Of a stretch of DNA of 64,000 nucleotides, positions 54,985 through 63,888 are shown one piece after another. A program made the position numbers and the translations under genes. The stretch spans positions 62,001 through 126,000 of the forward strand of contig NZ_PGGV01000004.1 in NCBI RefSeq assembly GCF_002798405.1, read 5' to 3'. A model generated the notes under the pieces. The model was given only the letters and a program-made list of their open reading frames with translations, was not told where the DNA came from and ran no database searches. The stretch's first letter is position 1; the number at the start of each line of letters is the position of its first letter. Source of the stretch: Glycomyces xiaoerkulensis. GTDB lineage: Bacteria > Actinomycetota > Actinomycetes > Mycobacteriales > Micromonosporaceae.

Positions 54985-57453
54985 TCACTCGCGGAGGGTC
55001 GCCCCGAAACGCTCAGCCGCGACCGCGACGGCGCCGTCGCGCACCGCGACGCCCTCCTCGTTGGTCAGCGTCCTGTCGGCCGCGCGCAGTTCCAGCTTGA
55101 ACGCGAGCGACTTGCGGTCCGCACCGAGTTTGGCGTCGCGGTAGACGTCGAACAGCCGCAGGGACTCCAGCAGCGCCCCCGCCCCCTCGCGCAGCGCGCC
55201 CTCGACCTCGCCGGCCGGGACGGACTCGGACACGACCAGGGCCACGTCGATGAGCGTCGCCGGGTAATGCGAGATCACCGGCGCCGCGGCCGTCTCCGGC
55301 AGCGGTATCGCCGACAGGTCCAGCTCCATCGCCGCGGTCCGCTTCGGCAGCCCGAGCGCCTCGCAGACCTCCGGGTGCAGCTCCCCGGCGTGGCCGACGA
55401 CCCGCTCGTCGACGGTCAGTTCGGCGCAGCGGCCCGGGTGCCACGGCGCGGACTCGCCCTGGACGACCGCGAGCGACGCCCCGGCGGCCTCGGCGACGGT
55501 CTCGGCCGCCTCGATCGCGTCGGCCCAGTCCACCGCGCGCCCGGAGCCGTCGACGCCGTCCGGCTCGGCCCGGCCGCACAGCATCGCCGCCACGTGGCGC
55601 GGCTGCTCGGGCAGGCGCCGCACGGCCTCGGCGATCGAGGCGTCGTCGGGCCGGCGGGCGACCGGCAGATCGACCACGGGCCGCTCCGCCCAGCCCTCCG
55701 GCGGCCGGAAGACCAGGCCCTCCTCGAACACCGCCAGGTCCCTCACGCCGCGGGCCAGGTTGGTCCTGACCGCACCCACCAGACTCGCCAGCACCGAGGT
55801 GCGCAGCAGCGGAGCGGCCTCGTCGAGCGGATTGAGCACCGCCACGGCGTCGCGCCGCTCGTCCTTCTCGGCATAGCCGAGCTCGTCGAACCGCTCGCGG
55901 CCGACGAACGGGAACGTGTAGGTCTCGACGTAGCCGTGGTCGGCCAGCGCGCGGGCGACGCGGCGCCGCCGCCGCTGGGAGGCGGTCAGGCCGGTCCCGG
56001 CCAGGGCGCGCGGGATGCTGGAGGGGATCCGGGCGTAGCCGTCCAACCGCGCGACCTCCTCGACCAGGTCCGCCGGGTCGGTCAGGTCCGGGCGCCAGGT
56101 GGCGGGCGTGACGGTGAGCCGCTCGGCTCCGCCCTCGACCGCGCAGCCGGCGGCCTCGAGCATCGCCACCACGGTGCCGCGGTCGTACTCGACGCCGACG
56201 GTCGCCGACGGCAGGCCCACCGGCAGCTCGATCGGTTCGACCGGTCGCCGGCGGTCGATGTCGGCGACCTCGTCGGCGAGGGTGCCGCCGCCGTATTCGA
56301 CCAGCAGGTCGGCCGCGCGCTGCGCCGCGATCAGGCTCAGGGCGGGGTCGGCGCCGCGCTCGTAGCGCTTGGCGGCCTCACTGGTCAGTTTGTGGCGCCG
56401 CGAGGTCCGTGCGATCGAGACCGGATCCCAGTGGGCGGCCTCGACCAGGACGTTGCCGGTCCCGGGTCCGACCTCGGAGGTCTGGCCGCCCATGACGCCG
56501 GCCAGGGAGATCGGGCCGGTGTCGTCGCAGATGACCATGTCCTCGGCGTCGAGGGTGCGCTCGACGCCGTCGAGCGTGGTCAGCTTCTCGGCGGCCGCCG
56601 CCCGGCGCACGACCAGGCCGCCTTCGAGGCGGTCGAGGTCGAACGCGTGGAGCGGGTGGCCCAGTTCGAGCATCAGGTAGTTGGTGACGTCGACCGCCAG
56701 GCCGAGCGGGCGCATCCCGGCGTGGGTGAGCCGGCGGGCCATCCACTCCGGGGCGGGCGCGTTCGCGTCGACGCCGCGGACGGCGCGGAGGGTGAAGCGG
56801 GTGCAGCCGTCGGTGTCGACCCGGATCGGGTGCGGCTCCTTCGCCGTGGCCGCCGGCTCGGCGGCCTTCCCGGCCGGGTCGGTGAAGGCGGTGCCGAGCC
56901 GGTGGGCGACCTCGCGGGCGACGCCGCGGATCGAGAAGCAGTAGCCCATGTCGGGGGTGATCGCCAGCTCGAACACGACGTCGTCGAGGCCGACCGCGGG
57001 CCGGGCGTCGGCGCCGACGGTGCCCTCGGTCAGGACCATGATGCCCTCGTGGTCGTCGGAGACGCCCAGTTCGCGGGCCGAGCAGATCATGCCGTCCGAC
57101 AGCCGCCCGTAGGTCTTGCGGGAGCCGATGGCGAACCCGCCGGGCAGGACCGCTCCGGGCAGTGCGACGGCGACGAGGTCGCCCTCGGCGAAGTTGGTGG
57201 CGCCGCAGATGATCGAGCGGGGCTCGTCCTCGCCGACCTCCACGTGGCAGTGGCGGATCGGCTTTTTGAATTCGGTGAGTTCCTCGACCGAGGCGACCTT
57301 GCCGACCACGAGCGGGCCTTCGACCTGCTCGCGCAGGTCGTGGACCTCCTCGACTTCGAGTCCGGCGTCGACCAGGGCCTGGTCGAGCCGCTCGACGGTC
57401 ACGTCCTCGGGTAGGGCGGCGTATTCGCCGAGCCAGGAGACTGGGATCCGCAT
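54985..57453 (-). CDS. pheT: Phenylalanyl-tRNA synthetase beta subunit
   Basis: 822 residues. N-terminal tRNA-binding OB domain (about 40-150), B3/B4 editing domain (about 210-390), B5 domain, catalytic-like core and C-terminal anticodon-binding FDX-ACB domain (about 730-822; SHYPATLIDVALVVSESVPA). It forms the alpha2-beta2 enzyme with PheS and edits Tyr-tRNA-Phe. It starts 4 nt after the pheS stop. Confidence 0.97.
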   Translation of the reverse strand: MRIPVSWLGEYAALPEDVTVERLDQALVDAGLEVEEVHDLREQVEGPLVVGKVASVEELTEFKKPIRHCHVEVGEDEPRSIICGATNFAEGDLVAVALPGAVLPGGFAIGSRKTYGRLSDGMICSARELGVSDDHEGIMVLTEGTVGADARPAVGLDDVVFELAITPDMGYCFSIRGVAREVAHRLGTAFTDPAGKAAEPAATAKEPHPIRVDTDGCTRFTLRAVRGVDANAPAPEWMARRLTHAGMRPLGLAVDVTNYLMLELGHPLHAFDLDRLEGGLVVRRAAAAEKLTTLDGVERTLDAEDMVICDDTGPISLAGVMGGQTSEVGPGTGNVLVEAAHWDPVSIARTSRRHKLTSEAAKRYERGADPALSLIAAQRAADLLVEYGGGTLADEVADIDRRRPVEPIELPVGLPSATVGVEYDRGTVVAMLEAAGCAVEGGAERLTVTPATWRPDLTDPADLVEEVARLDGYARIPSSIPRALAGTGLTASQRRRRRVARALADHGYVETYTFPFVGRERFDELGYAEKDERRDAVAVLNPLDEAAPLLRTSVLASLVGAVRTNLARGVRDLAVFEEGLVFRPPEGWAERPVVDLPVARRPDDASIAEAVRRLPEQPRHVAAMLCGRAEPDGVDGSGRAVDWADAIEAAETVAEAAGASLAVVQGESAPWHPGRCAELTVDERVVGHAGELHPEVCEALGLPKRTAAMELDLSAIPLPETAAAPVISHYPATLIDVALVVSESVPAGEVEGALREGAGALLESLRLFDVYRDAKLGADRKSLAFKLELRAADRTLTNEEGVAVRDGAVAVAAERFGATLRE

Positions 57454-57457
57454 CCGT

Positions 57458-58525
57458 TTATTCCTCCACTCGCAGTCCGGCGGGGAAGCGGACGTCCCCG
57501 TCGGTCATGTCCCGCATGTCGGTGATGCCGTGGCGCAGCATCAGCGCGCGCTCGACGCCCATGCCGAAGGCGAAGCCCGAGTAGACCTCGGGGTCGATGC
57601 CGCAGGCGCGCAGCACCCGCGGGTTGACCATGCCGCAGCCGCCCCACTCGATCCAGCGGGCCCCGTCCTTGTGGGCCGAGAACCAGACGTCGACCTCGGC
57701 GCTCGGCTCGGTGAACGGGAAGTAGGACGGGCGCAGCCGGGTGACCGCGTCGGGGCCGAACACCGACTTGGCGAAGTGGTCGAGGGTGCCTTTGAGGTCG
57801 GCCATGGTGATGCCCCGGTCGACCACCAGGCCCTCGGTCTGGTGGAACACCGGCGAGTGGGTGGCGTCGAGCTCGTCGGTGCGGTAGACGCGGCCGGGCG
57901 CGACGGTGTAGATGGGCGGCTCCCGGCGGAGCATGGTGTGGATCTGGACGGTCGAGGTGTGGGTGCGCAGCACCATGCCCGAGCCGCCGCCCCCGTCGCC
58001 GCCGGCCAGGTGGAAGGTGTCCATCATGGTCCGGGCCGGGTGGTCGGGGTGGATGTTGAGCGCATCGAAGTTGAACCATTCCAGTTCGACCTCGGGGCCC
58101 TCGCCGATCTCGTAGCCCATCGCGACGAACAGGTCGGCGATGCGGTCCATCTGGACGCTGATCGGGTGGCGGGCGCCGACGCGGCGGCGGGGCGTGCGGG
58201 CGGTGACGTCGACGGTCTCCTCGCGGAGGATCCGCGCGGCCTCCTCGGCCTCCAGCGCGGCCCTGCGGGCCTCGAAGACGGCGGTGATCTCGGCGCGGGC
58301 GGCGTTGACGTTGCGGCCGGCCTCACCGCGCTCGGGGCCCGGCAGCGATCCGATCGCGCGGCGGGCCAAGGAGACCGGCGCCTTGTCGCCGAGGCAGGCG
58401 GACTTGGCCGCGGCCAGCTCCGCCGGCGTGGAGGCGCCCTCGATGGCGCTGGTCGCTTCTTTGACGGCCCTGGTCAGGGCCTCGGGCTGGAGCAGGCCAG
58501 CCGGACTGTCGTTCTCGTTGCTCAT
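57458..58525 (-). CDS. pheS: Phenylalanyl-tRNA synthetase alpha subunit
   Basis: 355 residues. An N-terminal coiled coil (about 10-100) and a class II catalytic core. [46 protein letters not shown] is motif 1, [25 protein letters not shown] motif 2 and [18 protein letters not shown] motif 3. Charges tRNA-Phe. AGGAGAG before the ATG lies directly beside a long-range stem in the leader, which may control initiation. Confidence 0.97.
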   Translation of the reverse strand: MSNENDSPAGLLQPEALTRAVKEATSAIEGASTPAELAAAKSACLGDKAPVSLARRAIGSLPGPERGEAGRNVNAARAEITAVFEARRAALEAEEAARILREETVDVTARTPRRRVGARHPISVQMDRIADLFVAMGYEIGEGPEVELEWFNFDALNIHPDHPARTMMDTFHLAGGDGGGGSGMVLRTHTSTVQIHTMLRREPPIYTVAPGRVYRTDELDATHSPVFHQTEGLVVDRGITMADLKGTLDHFAKSVFGPDAVTRLRPSYFPFTEPSAEVDVWFSAHKDGARWIEWGGCGMVNPRVLRACGIDPEVYSGFAFGMGVERALMLRHGITDMRDMTDGDVRFPAGLRVEE

Positions 58526-58535
58526 TCGTTCTCTC

Positions 58536-58591
58536 CTGGCGGGACCGTAAGGAGTGTAGGGAAGCCGTGCGGCTCTGCCGCAGCCCGCCAG
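58536..58591 (-). promoter_or_regulatory. pheS leader stem-loop beside the ribosome-binding site
   Basis: CTGGCGGG and CCCGCCAG are perfect 8-nt arms (58584-58591 and 58536-58543 on the minus strand). They enclose an inner TGCGGC-N3-GCCGCA hairpin (58568-58582). The distal arm runs straight into the pheS Shine-Dalgarno AGGAGAG. The structure could gate translation or act with the upstream leader ORF. No T-run follows, so it does not look like an intrinsic terminator. Confidence 0.6.
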
Positions 58592-58606
58592 GGAGTGTGT
58601 GGGCCT

Positions 58607-58663
58607 CTAGCGCCACAGCCCGCACCCGGCGGGCCGGCTAAATGCGCGAAGACCGTGGGACAT
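58607..58663 (-). CDS. Putative pheST leader peptide
   Basis: An 18-codon ORF, MSHGLRAFSRPAGCGLWR, followed by TAG. On the minus strand TATGAT lies exactly 6 nt before its ATG, the leaderless arrangement seen repeatedly in this window and the best match of all. It ends 16 nt before the first arm of the leader stem. It has one Phe, encoded by TTT, which should be rare at this GC content, and one Trp. A hairpin (58618-58634) overlaps its distal half. It may couple ribosome position to pheS expression. Confidence 0.55.
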   Translation of the reverse strand: MSHGLRAFSRPAGCGLWR

Positions 58664-58675
58664 GCCCCGATCATA
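58664..58675 (-). promoter_or_regulatory. Promoter of the pheST leader
   Basis: TATGAT (58670-58675, minus strand) is a near-perfect -10, 6 nt before the leader ATG. No convincing -35. It would let pheST be transcribed apart from infC-rpmI-rplT-trmH. Confidence 0.6.
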
Positions 58676-58704
58676 GCGACCGTCCGCGGGCGGCCGCACC
58701 CCGC

Positions 58705-59511
58705 TCACGGGGCGGACCGCCGACGCGCGGCGCTCGCGTACAGGCACACACCGGCGGCCACGGCGAGGTTCAGGCTCTCGGCCCGGCCCCACATGGGGAC
58801 GCCGACCCGGCGGTGCGCCCGGACCTGGGTCGGCTCGTCCAGGCCGTGGGCCTCGGAGCCGAACAGCCACACCGTCGGCGCGTCGAGATCCCCGGCCGCG
58901 CTCAGCGCGAACAGGTCCTCCCCGCCTGCGGCGGCCGCGAGGATCTGGGCGTGGTCGAACACGTCCAGCAGCTCGGCGGTGTCGGCGCCGCGGACGACCG
59001 GCAGATGGAACAGGCTCCCGGACGAGGCGCGCACGCACTTGCCGTTGTACGGGTCGACCGAGCCGGTGCCGAACACCACGCAGTCGGCCCCGGCCGCGTC
59101 GGCGGCGCGCAGCACGGTCCCGGCGTTGCCGGGGTCGGTGACGCCGTGGAGCACCGCCACCAGGTTCGCCTCCGGCGGGAGCCGCTGGTCGCCGAACCGG
59201 CAGGCGGCGACCAGGCCCTGCGGGGTGACCGTCTCGGCCAGCGCGGCGAGCGCGTCGTCGGCGACCGGGTGGACGTGGGCGCCGGCGGCGATCGCGTCGT
59301 CGATCAGGTCGCTGTGCCGGGTGTCGGCCTCGATGTCGTAGAACAGGTCCTCCACCGCGCCCGCGCCGACCGCCTCGCGGACGGCCTGCGGGCCTTCGGC
59401 GAGGAAGCGGCGGGCTTTGTCGCGGCCGCGGCGGCGCTGGAGCTTCCTGGCAGCGACAACCCGGGACGATCGCGGTGTGAGCGCGTCCGTCCCGGGTGCC
59501 TCGGATGCCAT
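58705..59511 (-). CDS. SpoU/TrmH-family RNA 2'-O-methyltransferase
   Basis: 268 residues. N-terminal substrate-binding domain (RFLAEGPQAVREAVGAG) and C-terminal SPOUT knot with VLHGVTDPGNAGTVLRAADAAGADCVVF, VDPYNGKCVRASSGSLFHLPV and VWLFGSEAHGLDEP. This position after rplT is typical of the TsnR/RlmB-type gene that methylates 23S rRNA. The exact target nucleotide is not certain. Its ATG adjoins the rplT stop. Confidence 0.92.
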   Translation of the reverse strand: MASEAPGTDALTPRSSRVVAARKLQRRRGRDKARRFLAEGPQAVREAVGAGAVEDLFYDIEADTRHSDLIDDAIAAGAHVHPVADDALAALAETVTPQGLVAACRFGDQRLPPEANLVAVLHGVTDPGNAGTVLRAADAAGADCVVFGTGSVDPYNGKCVRASSGSLFHLPVVRGADTAELLDVFDHAQILAAAAGGEDLFALSAAGDLDAPTVWLFGSEAHGLDEPTQVRAHRRVGVPMWGRAESLNLAVAAGVCLYASAARRRSAP

Positions 59512-59895
59512 CTAGCGCTCGGCGGGAGCGTTGACGTCCTCGGGGAGGGCCGACTTGGCGACCTCGACCAGGGAGGTGAACGCCCCCGGGTCGTTGACGG
59601 CGAGGTCGGCGAGGATCTTGCGGTCCACCTCTACCTCGGCGAGCTTCAGGCCCTGCATGAACCGGTTGTAGCTGATGCCGTTGGTGCGGGCGGCCGCGTT
59701 GATGCGGGTGATCCACAGCTTGCGGAACTCGCGCTTGCGGGTCTTGCGGTCCCGGTAGGAGTAGGTGTACGAGTGCAGTAGCTGCTCTTTGGCCTTGCGG
59801 TACAGGCGGGAGCGCTGGCCCCGGTACCCCTTGGCTTCTTCGAGTATGGTGCGACGCTTCTTCTTGGCGTTCACCGAACGCTTGACGCGTGCCAC
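59512..59895 (-). CDS. rplT: 50S ribosomal protein L20
   Basis: 127 residues, including [42 protein letters not shown], the conserved basic N-terminus that binds 23S rRNA, and the C-terminal globular domain with [18 protein letters not shown]. The C-terminus is slightly extended. Part of infC-rpmI-rplT. Confidence 0.98.
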   Translation of the reverse strand: MARVKRSVNAKKKRRTILEEAKGYRGQRSRLYRKAKEQLLHSYTYSYRDRKTRKREFRKLWITRINAAARTNGISYNRFMQGLKLAEVEVDRKILADLAVNDPGAFTSLVEVAKSALPEDVNAPAER

Positions 59896-59941
59896 AGTTA
59901 TGTCTCCTTGCGGTTAAGCGGTCTGGGTCAACGAACGGCGC

Positions 59942-60136
59942 CTAGCGGCCGAGCAGCTTCCGGGTCTGCTTCTGGTCGGCCTTGGCCACCTCGGTGCGGC
60001 CTTCGATGCTGCGCTTGCGCTTGGAGCTCTTGTGCTCCAGGAGGTGGTTCTTGTTGGCCTGCCGGCGCATCAGCTTGCCGGAGCCGGTGACCTTGAACCG
60101 CTTCTTGGCTCCGCTGTGGGACTTCATCTTCGACAT
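59942..60136 (-). CDS. rpmI: 50S ribosomal protein L35
   Basis: 64 residues beginning [20 protein letters not shown], the invariant L35 N-terminus; very basic. AGGAG precedes the ATG at 60136, and upstream in-frame codons carry no homology. Confidence 0.98.
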   Translation of the reverse strand: MSKMKSHSGAKKRFKVTGSGKLMRRQANKNHLLEHKSSKRKRSIEGRTEVAKADQKQTRKLLGR

Positions 60137-60218
60137 AGTGGTTCTCCTAGTTGTCAATGCCGCACTTCCAGCGGGCGCTCCTGCGCCCGCTCGAACGCGG
60201 TGTACGGGCGGTCCGGGC

Positions 60219-60797
60219 CTACTCCGCGGTCGCCTGTTCGGCGGCTCGGTCGCGGCCGCCCTTGCGGCCGCCGCCCTTGGCATCGCCCTTCGGGCGATGG
60301 GGCGCCACCACCATGACCATGTTGCGGCCGTCCTGCTTCGGGGCCGATTCCACCGACCCGAGGTCGGCGATCTCCTCGGCGAGCTTGTCGAGCAGGCGCC
60401 GGCCCAGTTCGGGGCGGGACTGCTCGCGGCCGCGGAACATGATGGTGACCTTGACCTTGTCCCCGGCCTTGAGGAACCGCACGATGTGACCCTTCTTGGT
60501 CTCGTAGTCGTGCGTGTCGATCTTCGGCCGGAGCTTCATTTCCTTGATGACCGTCTGCTGCTGGTTGCGGCGCGAAGCACGGGCCTTCTGAGCCGACTCG
60601 TACTTGAACTTGCCGTAGTCCATGAGCTTGCAGACCGGCGGTCGGGCGGTGGGCGCAACCTCGACCAGATCCATGTCGACGTCGGCGGCCAGCTGCTGGG
60701 CCTTGTCGATCGGAACGATGCCGACCTGCTCGCCCTGCGGGCCGACCAGGCGCACTTCGCGTGCCCGGATCTGGTCGTTAACGCGCAAATCGCTGAT
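60219..60797 (-). CDS. infC: Translation initiation factor IF-3
   Basis: 192 residues if begun at ATC 60797: [24 protein letters not shown] matches the conserved actinobacterial N-terminus (ISAEPRINDRIR in Streptomyces), and AAGGAGG lies 4 nt upstream. The rare AUC initiation codon is in keeping with IF-3 discriminating its own start, known for infC. An ATG at 60839 would add 14 non-conserved residues. Both IF-3 domains and the linker are present, plus a Lys/Gly-rich C-terminal tail. IF-3 prevents premature subunit joining and proofreads initiation. First gene of infC-rpmI-rplT. Confidence 0.95.
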   Translation of the reverse strand: MSDLRVNDQIRAREVRLVGPQGEQVGIVPIDKAQQLAADVDMDLVEVAPTARPPVCKLMDYGKFKYESAQKARASRRNQQQTVIKEMKLRPKIDTHDYETKKGHIVRFLKAGDKVKVTIMFRGREQSRPELGRRLLDKLAEEIADLGSVESAPKQDGRNMVMVVAPHRPKGDAKGGGRKGGRDRAAEQATAE

Positions 60798-61059
60798 GGG
60801 GCCTCCTTGATTGCGATTCTCGCCGGTGCTGGAGAGCATCGGCGCCCCTAGTTGGTTCCTTGTTCTCAACGCGGCGGCGCCTTCGGCGCTTCCACGATGC
60901 GGGGCCCCAGTTCCCAATAAAAAAGCCTCGGCTGCAGCAGCCAAGGCCCATTCCATGACACGACGGACTCCGGGGAGCGCCGTGTGCGACCCGTTCGCCG
61001 GTGAGGCTGCGGGTGGGAGCTGGGCTCCGCTTTCGGTGCGCCGCTCTGGGCGCGCACAC
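60778..61059 (-). CDS. Possible leaderless upstream ORF overlapping infC
   Basis: A GTG at 61059 lies exactly 6 nt after a perfect TATACT (61066-61071). The frame from it runs 93 codons across the leader terminator and ends 20 nt inside infC. The product (Arg/Ser/Gly rich, with an RRRRRR run) looks like no known protein. It may be a regulatory ORF whose translation crosses the terminator and couples to infC, or a chance open frame in GC-rich DNA. Confidence 0.3.
   Translation of the reverse strand: MCAPRAAHRKRSPAPTRSLTGERVAHGAPRSPSCHGMGLGCCSRGFFIGNWGPASWKRRRRRRVENKEPTRGADALQHRRESQSRRPHQRFAR
60919..60947 (-). terminator. Intrinsic terminator (attenuator) in the infC leader
   Basis: On the minus strand GCCTTGGCTGC and GCAGCCGAGGC form an 11-bp stem with one G-U pair (60925-60947), followed by a run of six T (60919-60924). 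It lies about 120 nt before infC and 115 nt after the promoter, so it can control read-through. One of very few T-run terminators in this window. Confidence 0.8.
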
Positions 61060-61065
61060 CCGGCA

Positions 61066-61071
61066 AGTATA
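61066..61071 (-). promoter_or_regulatory. -10 element of the infC operon
   Basis: TATACT on the minus strand, near-consensus and about 270 nt before infC. A transcript would begin near 61059. The remaining leader (60840-61058) contains the attenuator and a small GCGCC/GGCGC hairpin near 60877-60889. Confidence 0.65.
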
Positions 61072-61108
61072 GCCGCACGCATCGGGCGGGGTCGAATCCA
61101 GGCCCCTT

Positions 61109-61579
61109 TTATGACCTGCGCGACTGCTCCAGCAGTGCGCGCAGGTGCCTGATCGCCTCGGCGGCCCGCTCCTTGTCGGTGATCTGGACGGCCATGATCG
61201 AGATCTCGTCGTCGTCGGCCAGCTCCATGATCGCCCACTGCATCCGGTCCGGCAGGGAGAGGTCGACCACGACCTCCCAGGGCAGCCGGTGGGTCGACAC
61301 CACGTTGCGGACCTCGATGCCGTCGGCGTCGGCGCGGACCCGCAGGCGCAGGAAACTCAGGATGACGCCGGCCCCGACCAGGCCGATCCCGACCATCGCG
61401 ACCTGGTCGGCCACGGTGAGCGTGCCGCCTTCGGGACTCCGGGTGCCGAGGGTGAACGACAGGCCGAAGGTGGTCCCGGCGAACAGGACCGCACCGACCC
61501 AGGCCCCGATGCGTGATTTGCGCGGTTTGTAGTCGATCGGGCCGACCTCGGTCATGGGCTTCTCCCGTACGGCGTTCAT
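61109..61579 (-). CDS. PH-domain-like membrane protein
   Basis: 156 residues. Two helices (about 24-44 and 58-78) are followed by a small beta-rich domain ([33 protein letters not shown]) of the bacterial PH type common in actinobacteria. The function is unknown. Both ATG 61579 and ATG 61555 have Shine-Dalgarno sequences; the first is kept. It lies 9 nt after the PIN toxin gene and may belong to its operon. Confidence 0.82.
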   Translation of the reverse strand: MNAVREKPMTEVGPIDYKPRKSRIGAWVGAVLFAGTTFGLSFTLGTRSPEGGTLTVADQVAMVGIGLVGAGVILSFLRLRVRADADGIEVRNVVSTHRLPWEVVVDLSLPDRMQWAIMELADDDEISIMAVQITDKERAAEAIRHLRALLEQSRRS

Positions 61580-61588
61580 GCATCTCCC

Positions 61589-61984
61589 CTATGGCAGCTG
61601 GTCGATCTCGAGACCCGAGTCGAATGCCAGCAGAGTCTTGGGTTCCCCGGTGACGATGGGCCACCCGGGGCGCTTCAGGCCGCACCAGGCGACGTGCCCG
61701 GCGGCGACGTTGCCGTGCTGCCGGGAGCGCGACAGCATCAGGCCCACGTCCCGGGCGGTCTTCTTGTCCAGGTCCATGATCACCGTCACCGGGAGCCCGA
61801 GCAGCACCAGCAGGGCGTCGCGGTCGCGGCGGCGGGCCTGGGCCCACGCCTCGGCCAGCGCGCCCGAAGGGATGGCGAGCACCACGTTCTGCTCCAGCGC
61901 TGTGAACACCACGGCCTGCGGGTAGGGCATGGAGGTGGCGAACCCGACGATGGCCGACACGTCCAGTATCCGGCCACCGATCAC
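61589..61984 (-). CDS. PIN-domain toxin-like protein
   Basis: 131 residues. [12 protein letters not shown] begins with the first PIN Asp, [12 protein letters not shown] supplies the conserved Glu, and [12 protein letters not shown] the next Asp, as in VapC-like RNases. The usual last acidic cluster is weakly kept ([20 protein letters not shown]). GTG 61984 overlaps the antitoxin stop (GTGA), so the pair are co-translated, typical of toxin-antitoxin loci. RNase activity is probable, not shown. Confidence 0.78.
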   Translation of the reverse strand: MIGGRILDVSAIVGFATSMPYPQAVVFTALEQNVVLAIPSGALAEAWAQARRRDRDALLVLLGLPVTVIMDLDKKTARDVGLMLSRSRQHGNVAAGHVAWCGLKRPGWPIVTGEPKTLLAFDSGLEIDQLP

Positions 61985-62286
61985 CGCTTGGCCTCCCCTT
62001 GGTCGTCGGGCACGCCGAGGACCTCGCGGGCCCACGCCAGGTGCTCGGCGCTGGGGGCCTGGCCCTTGCGTTCGAACAGGTCCTGGAGCTCGGTGAGGGA
62101 TCGGTCGCGCTCGAGCCGCTCGGCGACCGCTTCGACGACGTAGTCGGACACCGAGTCGGCCCGGCCGATGGCGACCAGGCGGCGGATCTGCTCGACCTGC
62201 TCGGACGGGAGGGAGACGCTCGAACGCCCCGGGCCCGGCTCCGCGCCGGGAGGCGGGTTGAGCGAGGAATTGGCGCGGTCGGTCAC
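61981..62286 (-). CDS. Ribbon-helix-helix antitoxin-like protein
   Basis: 101 residues. [41 protein letters not shown] is a MetJ/Arc-type ribbon-helix-helix DNA-binding segment (about 20-62). A C-terminal acidic tail would wrap the toxin. It is followed directly by the PIN gene and is probably the cognate antitoxin and autorepressor. Confidence 0.8.
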   Translation of the reverse strand: MTDRANSSLNPPPGAEPGPGRSSVSLPSEQVEQIRRLVAIGRADSVSDYVVEAVAERLERDRSLTELQDLFERKGQAPSAEHLAWAREVLGVPDDQGEAKR

Positions 62287-62406
62287 GGTCCCAGATTAAC
62301 GGCACCGGGCGGCCGCCCGGCAGCCGACATGACCGTCCGGGGCCCCCGGCGCTCGCGGTACCGTCGTGGGAAAGCTTGCAACCCGAGCCGGAGAGAAGGA
62401 CTTGCG

Positions 62407-63888
62407 ATGGCCCAGAAGAAGTCGGGCGAGCGGCCGCACGACCCCCAGTTCCCGCAGAAGTTCCTGGAGTTCATGCGCTCGGGTTGGGGTCCGTCGCATC
62501 TGGAGGTCGCGGAACTGGAGCAGGCCCCCTACCACGCTCGCCGGCGCGAGGCGCTCTCGGCGGCTTTCCCCGGCGAGACGGTCGTGGTGCCCACCGGCGA
62601 GGAGAAGGTGCGCGCCAACGACACGTTCTTCCGCTTCCGGGCCGGCTCGGACTTCGCCTGGCTGACCGGCGACCTCGACCCCGAAGGGGTGCTGGTGCTG
62701 CACCCGAGCGGGTCGGGCCACGAGGCGGTCCTCTACCGGCGACCCCGCAAGGGCGCCGAGTCCGACGAGTACTTCCGCTCGGCCAAGTACGGCGAGCTGT
62801 GGATCGGGCGCCAGCGCTCGCTCGAGGAGACGGCCGTCCGGTTGGGGATCGAGTGCCGCGACATCGACCGGCTCGAGGCCGCGCTCGCGGGCGTGGGGCG
62901 CTCCAAGGTGCGCCTGCTGCGCGGGTTCTCGGCGGCGATGGACGCCCGCTTCGAGGCCGAGGAGGCCCAGGCCGGCGAGGACGGCCGGCCGCTCCTCACC
63001 CGCGACCGGGAACTGGCCGCCGTGCTGGCGGAACTGCGCCTGACCAAGGACGCCTGGGAGCTGGCCCAGCTTCAGGGGGCGGTCGACTCGACCGTGCGCG
63101 GGTTCGAAGACGTCGCGCGGATCCTGCCGGCGGGCGGTTCGATCCCCGAGCGGCTGATCGAGGGCGTGTTCGGCACCCGGGCGCGGGTGGAGGGCAACGG
63201 GATCGGCTACGACTCCATCGTGGGCGCCGGTTCCCACGCGACCACCCTGCACTGGATCACCAACGACGGGCGCACCACGCCGGGCGAGCTGATCCTGATG
63301 GACATGGGCGTGGAGAACGACCAGCTCTACACCGCCGACGTCACCCGCACGCTGCCGGTGTCCGGCTCGTTCACACCGCTGCAGCGCCAGGTCTACGACA
63401 TCGTGCACGCCTCCCAGCAGGCGGGCATGGACGTCGTCAAGCCGGGCGTGGAGTTCCGGGAGATCCACCAGACCTGCATGCGGGTGCTGGCCGAGGGCCT
63501 GCGGGACCTCGGTGTACTGCCGGTGCCGGTCGAGGAGGCGCTGGCGAAGGACTCGCTGGTCTACCGGCGCTGGACGCTGCACGGCTTCGGTCACATGCTG
63601 GGGCTCGACGTGCACGACTGCGCCGCCTCCCGGCCCGAGCACTACTACCGGGGCCGGGTCGAGGAGGACTACGTCCTGACCGTCGAGCCGGGGCTGTACT
63701 TCCAGGCGAACGACGAGCTGGTGCCCGAGGAGCTGCGCGGGGTGGGCGTCCGCATCGAGGACGACGTGCGGGTGACCGCCGAAGGATGCGAGAATCTCTC
63801 GGCAGGGCTGCCGCGCTCGGCCGAGGAGGTCGAAACCTGGCTGGCCGCCCAGCGCGAGGCCGGTCCGCGGCCGGCCACGGAGTCCTGA
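62407..63888 (+). CDS. pepP: Aminopeptidase P (Xaa-Pro aminopeptidase, M24B)
   Basis: 493 residues. It removes N-terminal residues preceding proline. An N-terminal AMP_N creatinase-like domain (about 45-190) is followed by the pita-bread catalytic domain. The metal ligands are Asp in LMDMGVENDQLYTADVTRTLPV (two), His in HGFGHMLGLDVHDC, Glu in LTVEPGLYF and Glu in GVRIEDDVRV. GAAGGA precedes ATG 62407. It is divergent from the toxin-antitoxin pair. Cytoplasmic. Confidence 0.95.
   Translation: MAQKKSGERPHDPQFPQKFLEFMRSGWGPSHLEVAELEQAPYHARRREALSAAFPGETVVVPTGEEKVRANDTFFRFRAGSDFAWLTGDLDPEGVLVLHPSGSGHEAVLYRRPRKGAESDEYFRSAKYGELWIGRQRSLEETAVRLGIECRDIDRLEAALAGVGRSKVRLLRGFSAAMDARFEAEEAQAGEDGRPLLTRDRELAAVLAELRLTKDAWELAQLQGAVDSTVRGFEDVARILPAGGSIPERLIEGVFGTRARVEGNGIGYDSIVGAGSHATTLHWITNDGRTTPGELILMDMGVENDQLYTADVTRTLPVSGSFTPLQRQVYDIVHASQQAGMDVVKPGVEFREIHQTCMRVLAEGLRDLGVLPVPVEEALAKDSLVYRRWTLHGFGHMLGLDVHDCAASRPEHYYRGRVEEDYVLTVEPGLYFQANDELVPEELRGVGVRIEDDVRVTAEGCENLSAGLPRSAEEVETWLAAQREAGPRPATES

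Noticed and set aside
53362-57414. A very long open frame (about 1350 codons) on the plus strand opposite the PBP-like gene and pheT
   Set aside because: GC-rich codon bias leaves the antisense frame open. Its translation is Gly/Arg/Val/Asp-rich without any domain, while the minus strand carries clear proteins.
58526-58704. T-box riboswitch before pheS
   Set aside because: No specifier-loop architecture or AGGGTGGNACCGCG-type T-box sequence and no intrinsic terminator; the signals fit a leader ORF plus stem instead.
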